A stretch of 33,961 nt of DNA from an uncultured Flavobacteriaceae bacterium (GTDB taxonomy: Bacteria; Bacteroidota; Bacteroidia; Flavobacteriales; Flavobacteriaceae): NCBI GenBank assembly GCA_937923515.1, contig CALDUF010000098.1, positions 1-33,961 of the forward strand, read 5' to 3'. The position numbers and the translations under genes were made by a program. Each line of letters opens with the position of its first letter. The first letter of the stretch is position 1. Of this stretch, positions 1 through 7,998 are shown one piece after another. The notes beneath the pieces were generated by a model. That model was given only the letters and a program-made list of their open reading frames with translations, ran no database searches and was not told the origin of the DNA.

Positions 1-95
1 GGAATTAAAAAATTTCTACCATAACCGTTCTTAACTGTTACAACATCGTCTTTAAATCCTAAATTTTCAACGTCTTGTTTTAATATAAGTTCCAT
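1..95 (-). CDS. rplI: 50S ribosomal protein L9, N-terminal part
   Basis: Reading the minus strand from the ATG at 95 gives a protein starting [17 protein letters not shown], followed by the conserved [10 protein letters not shown] of L9. The gene runs off the left edge, so only about 31 codons are present. L9 binds 23S rRNA near the base of the L1 stalk. A good Shine-Dalgarno sequence (AGGAG) lies just upstream of the ATG. It is the third gene of the rpsF-rpsR-rplI operon, with a short gap after rpsR. Confidence 0.93.
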   Translation of the reverse strand, partial: MELILKQDVENLGFKDDVVTVKNGYGRNFLI

Positions 96-108
96 CGTTG
101 CTCCTTTT

Positions 109-408
109 TTATTTTAACAAATCACCTACATAAGGCATTAAGGCTAAGTGACGTGCTCTTTTTACAGCTACAGCAACTTTTCTTTGGTACTTTAAAGAAG
201 TTCCTGTTAAACGTCTTGGTAAAATTTTACCGTGCTCATTTACAAACTTTAATAAGAAATCTGGATCTTTATAATCGATATACTTAATACCAGATTTTTT
301 GAAACGACAGTATTTCTTTTGCTTGTTTGTCTCTATATTAAGCGGAGTTAAATATCTAATTTCTCCGTCTTTTTTTCCTTTAGATTGTTGTTCTATAGAT
401 GTTGCCAT
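109..408 (-). CDS. rpsR: 30S ribosomal protein S18
   Basis: This 99-residue protein has the S18 core: [16 protein letters not shown] around residues 33-48, then [26 protein letters not shown] at about residues 64-90 and the ending MPYVGDL. S18 binds 16S rRNA in the small-subunit platform as a heterodimer with S6, which is encoded immediately upstream. The N-terminal extension (about 25 charged residues) is usual for Bacteroidota. Only 2 bp separate it from rpsF, so co-transcription and probable translational coupling are expected. Confidence 0.97.
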   Translation of the reverse strand: MATSIEQQSKGKKDGEIRYLTPLNIETNKQKKYCRFKKSGIKYIDYKDPDFLLKFVNEHGKILPRRLTGTSLKYQRKVAVAVKRARHLALMPYVGDLLK

Positions 409-410
409 AA

Positions 411-749
411 TTAAGCTTTTACTTTAAGTTTTTCTCTTCTTCTTTCTGCCCAAGACACAGCGTGCTTGTCTAATGCTACAGTTAAGTAACGCATAAAACG
501 CTCATCACGTCTAAACTCTACTTCTAATGGCTCAATTACTTCTCCATCAACTTGGTACTCAAATAAGTGATAAAATCCACTTTTTTTGTTTTGTATTGGA
601 TACGCTAATTTTTTTAGCCCCCAATCTTCTTTGGATATCATCTTAGCACCTTTAGAAACGAGAAAATCTTCGTATTTCTTTACTGTTTCCTTTATCTGAT
701 CGTCAGATAAAACGGGATTTAAGATGAAAACAGTTTCATAATGATTCAT
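411..749 (-). CDS. rpsF: 30S ribosomal protein S6
   Basis: This 112-residue protein begins [18 protein letters not shown], the conserved first strand of S6. It contains [21 protein letters not shown] and the [13 protein letters not shown] segment near residues 80-92, both typical of the family. S6 is a ferredoxin-fold protein of the small-subunit platform and partner of S18. It is the first gene of the operon. A Bacteroidota-type promoter with 19-bp spacing lies at 781-811, just upstream on the same strand. Confidence 0.97.
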   Translation of the reverse strand: MNHYETVFILNPVLSDDQIKETVKKYEDFLVSKGAKMISKEDWGLKKLAYPIQNKKSGFYHLFEYQVDGEVIEPLEVEFRRDERFMRYLTVALDKHAVSWAERRREKLKVKA

Positions 750-780
750 AAAAATCTATTTTATTGTTAAAAATTGGCTG

Positions 781-811
781 CAAAAATAACCATTTTTTAC
801 TATATTACAAG
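781..811 (-). promoter_or_regulatory. Promoter of the rpsF-rpsR-rplI operon
   Basis: On the minus strand, CTTG (811-808) is followed by a 19-base spacer and TATTTTTG (788-781). This fits the Bacteroidota primary sigma consensus TTTG-N19-TAnnTTTG. It lies about 32 bp upstream of the rpsF ATG, giving a short leader. Confidence 0.7.
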
Positions 812-845
812 ACTTTCCTTAGAATAAATTATTAGCAGAATTCAA

Positions 846-876
846 TTGTTAATATTATGTTAAAATATGTATTTTG
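846..876 (+). promoter_or_regulatory. Possible promoter of the LytTR regulator gene
   Basis: TTG at 846-848 and TATTTTG at 870-876 resemble the Bacteroidota -33 and -7 elements, but the spacing is 21 and the -7 box is one base short of TAnnTTTG. It would give a leader of roughly 65 nt before the ATG at 949. This is a weak match. Confidence 0.35.
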
Positions 877-948
877 CCGATGATTTTTGGTTTTTAGCGG
901 AATTTATCGTACTATTGTCGATATCTTAACCGAAATAATATAAATGTT

Positions 949-1644
949 ATGACTTTAAACTGTGTAGTAGTAGACGATTCAGCGATACAACGTCTCTCTA
1001 TTGTTAAGTTAGTAGAAAATCATCCTTCACTAAACTTAATAGCAGAGTACAGTAGCGCGCTCGAAACAAAAAATGGTTTAAATACGCATCAAGTAGACTT
1101 AATTTTTTTAGACATTGAAATGCCAGTGCTAAATGGTTTTGAACTTTTAGACGTATTGAACAAAAAACCCCAAATTATTTTTGTAACCGGTAAAACAGAA
1201 TATGCTTTTAAAGCATTTAATTATGATGCTACCGATTATTTACATAAGCCAATTACTAAAGATCGCTTTAACACATCTGTAGAAAAAGCGCTTGAACAAC
1301 ATAAATTGACGCTTGATTTTACTGAAGAAGAAGGTGAACACATTTTTGTGAAAAGTAACCTTAAAAAACGTAAAGTTTACATTAAGGACATTAAGTGGAT
1401 TGAAGCTCTTGGTGATTATGTAAAATTAGTTACTGAAGAAACAAGCTTAGTTGTATTATCTACAATGAAGGCTTTTGAGGCAGAATTGCCAGAAAACAAA
1501 TTTTTAAGAATCCATAAATCTTATATTGTAAATCTTGATAAAATTGACAGATTTAACAGTAAAAACGTGGAAGTTGGTGCTTACGAAATTCCTTTAAGTA
1601 GAAATAAGAAGACACAACTGGTTGATGCTTTAAACAATATTTAA
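949..1644 (+). CDS. LytTR-family response regulator
   Basis: A 231-residue two-domain regulator. The receiver domain spans about residues 3-118, with the acidic pair D9-D10, phospho-acceptor D55 (in IFLDIEMPVLNG), T80 and K100-P101. The LytTR DNA-binding domain spans about 127-228 (FVKSNLKKRKVYIKDIKWIEA, later FLRIHKSYIVNLDKI). Such proteins respond to a LytS/histidine-kinase partner and bind direct repeats upstream of their targets. No kinase gene lies beside it in the window, so it is an orphan here and its targets are unknown. It is transcribed away from the ribosomal operon and is followed by a palindromic repeat and a terminator-like hairpin. Confidence 0.93.
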   Translation: MTLNCVVVDDSAIQRLSIVKLVENHPSLNLIAEYSSALETKNGLNTHQVDLIFLDIEMPVLNGFELLDVLNKKPQIIFVTGKTEYAFKAFNYDATDYLHKPITKDRFNTSVEKALEQHKLTLDFTEEEGEHIFVKSNLKKRKVYIKDIKWIEALGDYVKLVTEETSLVVLSTMKAFEAELPENKFLRIHKSYIVNLDKIDRFNSKNVEVGAYEIPLSRNKKTQLVDALNNI

Positions 1645-1662
1645 GTAGATAAATTTTTTAAA

Positions 1663-1732
1663 TTGTCAGGTTGAAACTTGTTTCAACTTCTTACACCAAA
1701 ATATAGATTCTGAATCGCATTTAGAATGACAA
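1663..1732. repeat. Palindromic repeat element with TTGTCA/TGACAA ends
   Basis: About 70 bp with terminal inverted TTGTCA (1663-1668) and TGACAA (1727-1732). Inside are two smaller hairpins: GTTGAAA-CTTG-TTTCAAC at 1670-1687, and ATTCT/AGAAT at 1707-1711 and 1723-1727. It resembles short non-coding palindromic repeats common between flavobacterial genes, possibly a decayed MITE. It may also help end transcription of the LytTR gene. Confidence 0.5.
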
Positions 1733-1748
1733 GTATAACCAAATCAAA

Positions 1749-1841
1749 AGTTATCGACATTTAAAATTATTTTAACCAACCAAAAATCTTTTATACCAAA
1801 GAAGCTATTGTTACCTTTAATGATAGCTTCTTTTGATTTTG
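1749..1841 (-). pseudogene. Displaced copy of the priA 3' end
   Basis: This intergenic stretch matches 3089-3181, the 3' end of priA, at a constant offset of 1340 bp with about seven mismatches in 93 bases. Read on the minus strand in the priA frame it is still open, ending KIILNVDNF and a TGA at the place where priA ends KIILNVDNY and TAG. Some changes alter conserved-looking residues (FRSV in priA is FWLV here), which suggests it is no longer selected as protein. No start codon or upstream priA sequence accompanies it. It also carries the terminator-like hairpin described separately. Confidence 0.75.
1798..1840 (+). terminator. Terminator-like hairpin in the priA-end copy
   Basis: AAAGAAGCTAT (1798-1808) pairs with ATAGCTTCTTT (1823-1833) across a 14-nt loop, followed by a T-rich run on the plus strand. 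It lies about 150 bp after the LytTR stop codon and could end that transcript. The same hairpin recurs at 3138-3173. Confidence 0.5.
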
Positions 1842-1871
1842 AATATGTTATAAATAAAAACTAGTACTGCC

Positions 1872-2987
1872 ATGGTAAGACTATTAAAAATATGCTTGAT
1901 TTTCTTTCTTACAATCAATTATAATTATTCTCAAAACCACAGTACTTATTTTATTGGCCATAGTTTAGTTGGCCATACTATGCCAGATATGCTAAACCAG
2001 ATGGCTCTATCAAAAGGTATAAATTATTACAGCAAAAGACAAATTATTAATGGAGCGCCGTTAAAATATAACTGGGAAAACCCTGAACAAGGCGAAATAG
2101 GAAACTATACCTTAGATTTATCTAGCGCAAATTACAATACTTTAATACTCACAGAAGCCATACCTCTAGATAACCACATAATGTGGTCTGATACTAACGT
2201 AATGGCAAATAATTTTTACACTTATTTTGATAGCTACGTTGCTAACGGTACTACGTATATTTATGAAACTTGGCATTGCATTAACAGTGGTACAGCAATA
2301 GATTGTGAATACGATAATGGTGATGCTGTTTTATGGCGAGAAAGATTAAATCAAGATTTAAGTAAATGGGAAGCTATTGCCAGTTATATTAATACACAAA
2401 ACAATAATGCTAACACAACATTAATACCTGCAGGACAAGCTATGGCGTTGTTGTATGACGAAATTGAACTAGGTAATTTAAACGGTGTTACACATATATC
2501 AGATTTTTTTACAGACGATATACATCTAAATGATATAGGCAATTATTATATAGCATGCGTAATGTTTGCTACGTTGTTTAATGAAACTCCAGTAGGGTTA
2601 CTACGAGAAATGAATGATTCTAACGGAACACCTTATCAAACTCCTAATACCGTATTGGCAAACAGCTTACAAGAATTGGCACTACAAAGTGTTTGTAATT
2701 ATCAAAATAATAGCGTTGGCAGTTGTCAAATTTTAAGTATTGAAAAGAATATTTTAGATGTAAAAACAGATATCACCTTAGATGATGTATCTATTAACTT
2801 AATTTCAAAAAACAATCTTATTAAGGAGCTTAATATTTATAATACTCTTGGCATGACCATAAAAAATAAAATTGACATAAATAAATCTCAATTCACTTTC
2901 AAAAAACCAGAAGTAAAACACGGTTTGTACATTATTGTAGTTACACTAGATAATGGTAAACAAATAAGTAAAAAGATTGCTCTTTAA
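1872..2987 (+). CDS. Exported SGNH-hydrolase-like protein with type IX secretion tail
   Basis: A 371-residue protein with a signal peptide at 1-20 (hydrophobic core then QN). Near the mature start FIGHSL (28-33) resembles the first SGNH/GDSL block with the nucleophile at S31. D215-D-I-H218 resembles the catalytic DxxH block, followed by LNDIGNYY. From about residue 285 the sequence changes to a beta-rich tail ending HGLYIIVVTLDNGKQISKKI, typical of type IX secretion sorting domains (type A). So it is probably exported across the outer membrane. The substrate is unknown; esterase or deacetylase activity is inference only. It stands alone between two copies of the priA 3' end. Confidence 0.72.
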   Translation: MVRLLKICLIFFLTINYNYSQNHSTYFIGHSLVGHTMPDMLNQMALSKGINYYSKRQIINGAPLKYNWENPEQGEIGNYTLDLSSANYNTLILTEAIPLDNHIMWSDTNVMANNFYTYFDSYVANGTTYIYETWHCINSGTAIDCEYDNGDAVLWRERLNQDLSKWEAIASYINTQNNNANTTLIPAGQAMALLYDEIELGNLNGVTHISDFFTDDIHLNDIGNYYIACVMFATLFNETPVGLLREMNDSNGTPYQTPNTVLANSLQELALQSVCNYQNNSVGSCQILSIEKNILDVKTDITLDDVSINLISKNNLIKELNIYNTLGMTIKNKIDINKSQFTFKKPEVKHGLYIIVVTLDNGKQISKKIAL

Positions 2988-3083
2988 TCTGATAGCTAAA
3001 AAAAATAATAGAAATAACGTATTTTTTTTTAAAAAAATTAAAGCATAGTACATTAGCGCTACAAATCTATAATTGAAATCTCA

Positions 3084-5534
3084 CTAGTAGTTATCTACAT
3101 TTAAAATTATTTTAACCGACCGAAACTCTTTTATACTAAAGAAGCTATTGTTAACTTTAATGATAGCTTCTTTTGTTTTTGATAAGGACTGCTGCTTTGG
3201 GATTTTTATAAGTATGTTTTTATAAAACTGATTTCGTATCCTAGATACAGGTGGCGACTCTGGCCCTAAAACATGAGTTGTAAATACTTGTCGTAACGAT
3301 GTAGCCAACCATATTGATGCTTGCTCTACCCTATTATAATCCTTGTGCTTTAACGTAATTTTTATTTGCTTATAAACTGGAGGATATTTAAAATTGAATC
3401 GTTCATCCATTTGTTCCTTAAACATGGCTTCATAATTGTTAGAAGACACCTGTTGCAATATATTGTGATACGGATTGTACGTTTGCACCAAAACCTTTCC
3501 ACGTTTATCGGTACGTCCTGCCCTACCTGATACTTGCATAATTAATTGGAAACTACGCTCGTGTGCTCTAAAATCTGGAAAGTTTAACATATTATCGGCA
3601 TTCATAACGCCTACCAGCTTTACATTTCTAAAATCTAATCCTTTTGTTAGCATTTGCGTACCTACTAAAACATCAATTTCTTGCTGCTCTAATGCTGTAA
3701 TTATTTTTTCGTAACCGTATTTACCACGTGTAGTATCTAAATCCATTCTGGCTACCTTATGCTCTGGAAACAATACTTTAACTTCTTCTTCTATTTGCTC
3801 TGTTCCAAACCCTTTGTTATCTAACTCTGGGCTACCACAAGCACTACAATTTTTAAGCATTATCGTATTGTATCCACAATAATGACAGCGCAATTGATTT
3901 CTATATTGATGGTAGGTTAAACTCACATCACAATTTGGACACTGTGGCGCATTACCACAGGTATTACACTCTATAATTGGCGAAAACCCTCTGCGGTTTT
4001 GAAACAGTATGATTTGATGACCATCAGCCAATGTCTCTGTCATTTCTTCAATAAGCCTATCGCTAAAATGACCTTTCATGCGCTTTTTTTTGTGCTTATC
4101 TTTTATATCAACCAACTCAATTTCTGGCATTAACACACTGTTATACCTATGCTTTAATTCTACAAAACCGTAGCGTTGTTGTTGCGCATTAAAATAACTT
4201 TCTAAACTTGGCGTAGCAGAACCTAGTAAGGTTTTAGCTTTATGCATATTTGCCAATACTATAGCAGCATCTCTGGCATGATACCGTGGTGCAGGATCAA
4301 ATTGCTTGAACGACTGTTCGTGCTCCTCATCCACAATAATTAACCCTAGTTGTGTAAAAGGTAATAATACCGAAGAACGCGCACCCAACACAATTTGCGC
4401 CTTTTTAGCATTGTGTAACACATTGTTCCAAACCTCAACACGCTCGTGAGACGAATATTTAGAATGAAATATAGCCACCTTCTCTCCAAAGTAGTTTTGC
4501 AACCTAGATACCAACTGTGTGGTTAAGGCTATTTCTGGCAATAAATACAACACTTGCTTTCCGCTTTGCAAAACATCCTCAATGAGTTTTACATAAATTT
4601 CGGTTTTTCCAGAGGATGTTACGCCGTGCAATAAGGTAGTATGATGGGTTTTAAATTCTAATTTTATTTCTGAAAGCGCTTTATCTTGATGTTCGTTTAA
4701 CGCTTTTGAAGCTTCATTAGCCGCACCAGAATATACTACTCTATCGGTTTGAATATGATATTCTTCTAAAACATCCTTATCAATCAAACTTTTAATAATA
4801 GATGAAGATGCTTCACTTTCTGCTAGTAATTCTGAAACTTTTATTGGTTTTTTATGTTTTGAAGCAAGCATAAACAAGGTCATTACTACTTGTCGCTGTT
4901 TTGGCGCTCTACTTAAATCTTCTAAGAGTTGCTTTAAGTGTTCTTTAGAAGTATAGTTTGCATTTAATTTTACATAACGTACCAACTTTGGCTTGTACTT
5001 TTCAAACACCTCTTCTTGAACTGATATAGCATCTTTATCAATCAGTCTTTTAATAACAGGAAGCACGCTTTTCTTATCTAAAATACTCATTACATCCTGC
5101 ACCTTTAGTGAAGATTGATGGTGTAGCGCTTCATACACTAAAAACTCATCGTCTTTTAAGTCTTCATCATTTAGCGCATTTGCAGTTTTGGTCAATATCG
5201 TTTCGCTTTCTAAAATAAAAGCGTTTGGTAACGCTGCACGCATTACATCACCCAAGGTACACATGTAGTACTTAGCAATCCACTCCCAAAATTTCATTTG
5301 CGTTGCAGTAACCAAAGGACTTTCATCTAAAATTTGATGAATATCTTTAGCCTCATAAACTAAAGGGGCATTGTTGTGTACGTTGTAAACAATACCTGTA
5401 TATATTTTTGATTTCCCAAAAGGTACAGATACACGCATACCTGTTTGCAAAAAACCAGCTTCGGCGGCCGTTATACTATAGGTAAATAGTTTTTGTAACG
5501 GAATTGGTAATATAACATCGATGAAGTTTGACAA
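3084..5534 (-). CDS. priA: Primosomal protein N', replication restart helicase PriA
   Basis: An 816-residue superfamily 2 DNA helicase that recognises abandoned replication forks and reloads the replicative helicase. The N-terminal 3'-DNA-binding domain opens with VILPIPLQKLFTYSI. Walker A is GVTSSGKT at 304-311 and the Walker B/DEAH-type box is DEEH at 402-405. Eight zinc cysteines lie at 523, 526, 532, 535, 550, 553, 563 and 566. The helicase C-terminal part includes QVSGRAGR. Length is normal for the family. It converges on the exported-protein gene, and its last 31 codons are duplicated at 1749-1841. The DUF2147 gene lies 26 bp upstream on the same strand. Confidence 0.97.
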   Translation of the reverse strand: MSNFIDVILPIPLQKLFTYSITAAEAGFLQTGMRVSVPFGKSKIYTGIVYNVHNNAPLVYEAKDIHQILDESPLVTATQMKFWEWIAKYYMCTLGDVMRAALPNAFILESETILTKTANALNDEDLKDDEFLVYEALHHQSSLKVQDVMSILDKKSVLPVIKRLIDKDAISVQEEVFEKYKPKLVRYVKLNANYTSKEHLKQLLEDLSRAPKQRQVVMTLFMLASKHKKPIKVSELLAESEASSSIIKSLIDKDVLEEYHIQTDRVVYSGAANEASKALNEHQDKALSEIKLEFKTHHTTLLHGVTSSGKTEIYVKLIEDVLQSGKQVLYLLPEIALTTQLVSRLQNYFGEKVAIFHSKYSSHERVEVWNNVLHNAKKAQIVLGARSSVLLPFTQLGLIIVDEEHEQSFKQFDPAPRYHARDAAIVLANMHKAKTLLGSATPSLESYFNAQQQRYGFVELKHRYNSVLMPEIELVDIKDKHKKKRMKGHFSDRLIEEMTETLADGHQIILFQNRRGFSPIIECNTCGNAPQCPNCDVSLTYHQYRNQLRCHYCGYNTIMLKNCSACGSPELDNKGFGTEQIEEEVKVLFPEHKVARMDLDTTRGKYGYEKIITALEQQEIDVLVGTQMLTKGLDFRNVKLVGVMNADNMLNFPDFRAHERSFQLIMQVSGRAGRTDKRGKVLVQTYNPYHNILQQVSSNNYEAMFKEQMDERFNFKYPPVYKQIKITLKHKDYNRVEQASIWLATSLRQVFTTHVLGPESPPVSRIRNQFYKNILIKIPKQQSLSKTKEAIIKVNNSFFSIKEFRSVKIILNVDNY
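3089..3181 (-). repeat. Direct repeat: priA 3' end, partner of 1749-1841
   Basis: This is the copy that forms the real C-terminal coding end of priA. It repeats 1749-1841 in the same orientation with about seven mismatches. The two copies bracket the exported-protein gene, with 1247 bp between them. Confidence 0.8.
3138..3180 (+). terminator. Terminator-like hairpin inside the priA coding end
   Basis: AAAGAAGCTAT (3138-3148) and ATAGCTTCTTT (3163-3173) form an 11-bp stem with a 14-nt loop, followed by a T-rich run on the plus strand. It could terminate the exported-protein transcript, although it lies wholly within the oppositely oriented priA coding sequence (about 30 codons before its stop). 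Confidence 0.5.
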
Positions 5535-5560
5535 ATCAGAGCAATTTTCAATTTATAATT

Positions 5561-5989
5561 TTAAGGCGTAACACGTTCCCAATATTGGGTAGCATAGAAA
5601 AAAGCAATATAACCCCTTACCTGTAATACATCGGCATTATCTTCTAACAAGCTCAATCTACATTTATATTCTTTTCCTTTATTGGGATCGAAAATAGTGC
5701 CACCTTCATAATAACGTCCTTCCTTTTTAAGATTTCTAATAAGCACAAAACCTACAATAGGCTTTCCTTTATCGTCACCTTCACATTTATTACATATGGC
5801 ATTTTTACCTGCTGGATTTACTATGTCAACTATTTTTCCAAAAACTTTTCCGTTGCTTTCATAAATCTCAACAATAGATTTAGCCTTACCTGATTCATCA
5901 TCAATAGTGCGCCATTTTCCAAAAATATCTTGAGCATAGGCCGAAGTAACCATTAAACTCAACATAACAACTAATACCTTACGCGTCAT
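5561..5989 (-). CDS. DUF2147 family exported protein
   Basis: A 142-residue protein with a signal peptide at 1-19 (ending SAYA before QD). The mature part begins DIFGKWRTIDDESGKAKSIVEIYE and contains VNPAGKNAICNKCEGDDKGKPIVGF and YYEGGTIFDPNKGKEYKCRL, the hallmark blocks of DUF2147, a small lipocalin-like beta-barrel family of unknown function. Two cysteines in CNKC may be redox-active or form a disulfide. It overlaps the upstream BrkB gene by 11 bp, so the two are co-transcribed. Confidence 0.88.
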   Translation of the reverse strand: MTRKVLVVMLSLMVTSAYAQDIFGKWRTIDDESGKAKSIVEIYESNGKVFGKIVDIVNPAGKNAICNKCEGDDKGKPIVGFVLIRNLKKEGRYYEGGTIFDPNKGKEYKCRLSLLEDNADVLQVRGYIAFFYATQYWERVTP

Positions 5990-6929
5990 CGTTTCTATAT
6001 TTTCTTAATTTATTTAAAGCGGCATTCAACTCGTACCCTAACAATAAAATATTAGAGTTTAGCCACAAGTACAATAATAAAATTAATAACGCCCCAATAG
6101 AGCCATAAAGCTCGTTATACTTTGAAAAATTATCAATATAAATACCGAACAAATAAGACGTTAAAATAATTAACAAGGTAGTTAGTAAGGCGCCAAAAGA
6201 AAAAAACCGAGCTTGTTTACCCTCTTTCGTACCAAAGTAATACAAAGTGGCGGTAGCTAAATATACCATAATTACAAAAAACATGTATTTTGCAAAAATA
6301 ATCCAACCTAAACCGTTATCATCAGCTAAGGTTTCTCCACTAAAACGTTCGTAAATTGGGCTTAAAATATATATTTGAAAATAACCAAAAACTGCAACTG
6401 TAAGCATCAACAGTACCGCTAAAATAAGTGCAATACCTAGTGCGTACATATACTGCTGAAACGGGTTTCGCGTAAGCTGTTTGTGATAGGAACTCTCAAA
6501 ACCAGAAAACACAGCATTTACACCGTTTGCCATTAAAAGCATTGATAATAAAAATACCGAAGATATTAAACCCGCGCCGCCGCTACCACTAATGTTTTCA
6601 AAAATGTTTGAAAAAAAGAAATCTGAGGTTTGCGGTGGCAAAAATGAATTTAAAAAATCTAAAAACTCCGTTTGAAAATTAGCAATAGGCACATAAGGAA
6701 TCAATATAATAACGAATAACAGAAAAGGAAATATTGCTGTAAAAAAACTGAATGCTATAGCGCTAGCTCTAGTAGTTAACGCACCTTTTACGATACCCAA
6801 AATGTAGAGCTCAAACAAATCATAAATAGAAAGCCCCTCGAAACCAGGTAACTTAATTTGTTTTAAAAACTTAACTAAAACGTTTATTACAGGTATTTTA
6901 CTTAGCTTATCTTCAATAGGTTTCGTCAT
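5979..6929 (-). CDS. YihY/BrkB family inner-membrane protein
   Basis: A 316-residue polytopic membrane protein. After a cytoplasmic N-terminus of about 45 residues comes GALTTRASAIAFSFFTAIFPFLLFVII, the conserved first helix of the family. Five further hydrophobic segments follow, and the protein ends with YLWLNSNILLLGYELNAALNKLR, the diagnostic C-terminal block. The family was once called ribonuclease BN by mistake; its real role is unresolved, with transport or envelope functions proposed. It overlaps the DUF2147 gene, and an inverted repeat separates it from nadC upstream. Confidence 0.92.
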   Translation of the reverse strand: MTKPIEDKLSKIPVINVLVKFLKQIKLPGFEGLSIYDLFELYILGIVKGALTTRASAIAFSFFTAIFPFLLFVIILIPYVPIANFQTEFLDFLNSFLPPQTSDFFFSNIFENISGSGGAGLISSVFLLSMLLMANGVNAVFSGFESSYHKQLTRNPFQQYMYALGIALILAVLLMLTVAVFGYFQIYILSPIYERFSGETLADDNGLGWIIFAKYMFFVIMVYLATATLYYFGTKEGKQARFFSFGALLTTLLIILTSYLFGIYIDNFSKYNELYGSIGALLILLLYLWLNSNILLLGYELNAALNKLRKYRNDDA

Positions 6930-6930
6930 T

Positions 6931-7002
6931 AATCACTGTAATTTTCAAGTACAACTTACTATGTATGCAAGTTAAAAAATAAGTTGCATTAACTTAGTGA
7001 TT
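6931..7002. repeat. Imperfect inverted repeat between nadC and the BrkB gene
   Basis: AATCACT (6931-6937) matches AGTGATT (6996-7002), with an inner stem ATGCAA (6965-6970) / TTGCAT (6984-6989) and patchy pairing between. It may attenuate or end nadC transcription before the BrkB gene. No clean T run follows on the minus strand, so a terminator call is weak. Confidence 0.4.
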
Positions 7003-7028
7003 GTTTCAGAAATAAAAAGCAAGTAGAA

Positions 7029-7889
7029 TTATTTAACTGCTTTTAAGCTTAAATCCATGTTATGGACAGAATGTGTTAAAGCACCACAAGAAATGTAATC
7101 TACACCACATTCAGCATAATGCCTAATAGTAGTTTCGTTTATATTTCCAGAAGATTCCGTTAGGCATTTATCGCCTATCATGGCTACTGCTTTTCGTGTG
7201 TCTTCATAATCAAAATTATCTAACAAGATTCTGTAGATACCTTCACTTTGTAAAATTTCTTCAACCTCAGTTAAATCTCTAGCTTCAACCATAATTTGAA
7301 GATCTCTACCTGTGTCCTCTAAGTAAGCCTTTGTCATATCAATAGCCTTGGTGATACCTCCAGCAAAATCTATATGATTGTCCTTTAACATAATCATATC
7401 ATATAAAGCAAACCTGTGGTTTTTACCACCACCTATTTGTACTGCCCATTTTTCTAACACTCTTATACCTGGTGTAGTTTTACGAGTATCTAAAATTTGA
7501 GTTTTTGTACCTTTTAATAAATCTACAAAACTTCTTGTTTTAGTAGCAACAGCACTCATGCGTTGCATAGAATTTAAAAGTGTTCGTTCTGCTTTTAAAA
7601 TTGATTGCGAAGGCCCTTCTACATAAAGTACAACATCGCCAAATGATACAGGTGTACCATCTTCTATTTTAACCTCTACTCGAAGACGCTTATCTACAAA
7701 CTCAAAAACACGCTTTGCAAAATTTACGCCAGCTATAATACCTTTATCTTTAACCAAAAGTTTTGCTCTTCCTCTTGCATTTTCTGGTATACAAGCTAAC
7801 GAACTATGATCGCCATCACCAACATCTTCCCTAATGGCATTTTCTATAATATAAGCAACTTCTTTTTCGAAATATTCTTTCGTTATCAT
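7029..7889 (-). CDS. nadC: Nicotinate-nucleotide pyrophosphorylase (carboxylating)
   Basis: A 286-residue quinolinate phosphoribosyltransferase, which converts quinolinate and PRPP to nicotinate mononucleotide, CO2 and pyrophosphate in de novo NAD synthesis. Visible active-site blocks are ERTLLN (101-106), DTRKTTPG (134-141), GGGKNHR (153-159) and LKDNH (168-172), then the C-terminal SSGNI and DYISCGALTHS. Length is normal. No nadA or nadB lies nearby. A -7 promoter box lies 17 bp upstream of the ATG, divergent from rlmH. Confidence 0.97.
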   Translation of the reverse strand: MITKEYFEKEVAYIIENAIREDVGDGDHSSLACIPENARGRAKLLVKDKGIIAGVNFAKRVFEFVDKRLRVEVKIEDGTPVSFGDVVLYVEGPSQSILKAERTLLNSMQRMSAVATKTRSFVDLLKGTKTQILDTRKTTPGIRVLEKWAVQIGGGKNHRFALYDMIMLKDNHIDFAGGITKAIDMTKAYLEDTGRDLQIMVEARDLTEVEEILQSEGIYRILLDNFDYEDTRKAVAMIGDKCLTESSGNINETTIRHYAECGVDYISCGALTHSVHNMDLSLKAVK

Positions 7890-7905
7890 ATGTGGGTAAT
7901 TTGGG

Positions 7906-7913
7906 CAAAAATA
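7906..7913 (-). promoter_or_regulatory. -7 box of the nadC promoter
   Basis: TATTTTTG read on the minus strand (7913 to 7906) fits TAnnTTTG, 16 bp from the nadC ATG. I see no clear -33 element. Confidence 0.5.
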
Positions 7914-7986
7914 ATAAATGGAATATTAATTTGCGAATTTTTGAGTTTTAATGCCGTAAAATATATAATTCACTAAATTGAACCCT

Positions 7987-7994
7987 TAATTTTG
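7987..7994 (+). promoter_or_regulatory. -7 box of the rlmH promoter
   Basis: TAATTTTG followed by CATC and the rlmH ATG at 7999. With the usual box-to-start distance, transcription would begin at or beside the A of the start codon. No good -33 TTTG is visible at 19-bp spacing. Confidence 0.45.
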
Positions 7995-7998
7995 CATC

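Noticed and set aside
1872-2987. The exported-protein gene as cargo of a classic transposon
   Set aside because: No transposase and no terminal inverted repeats flank it; the flanking repeats are direct and derive from priA.
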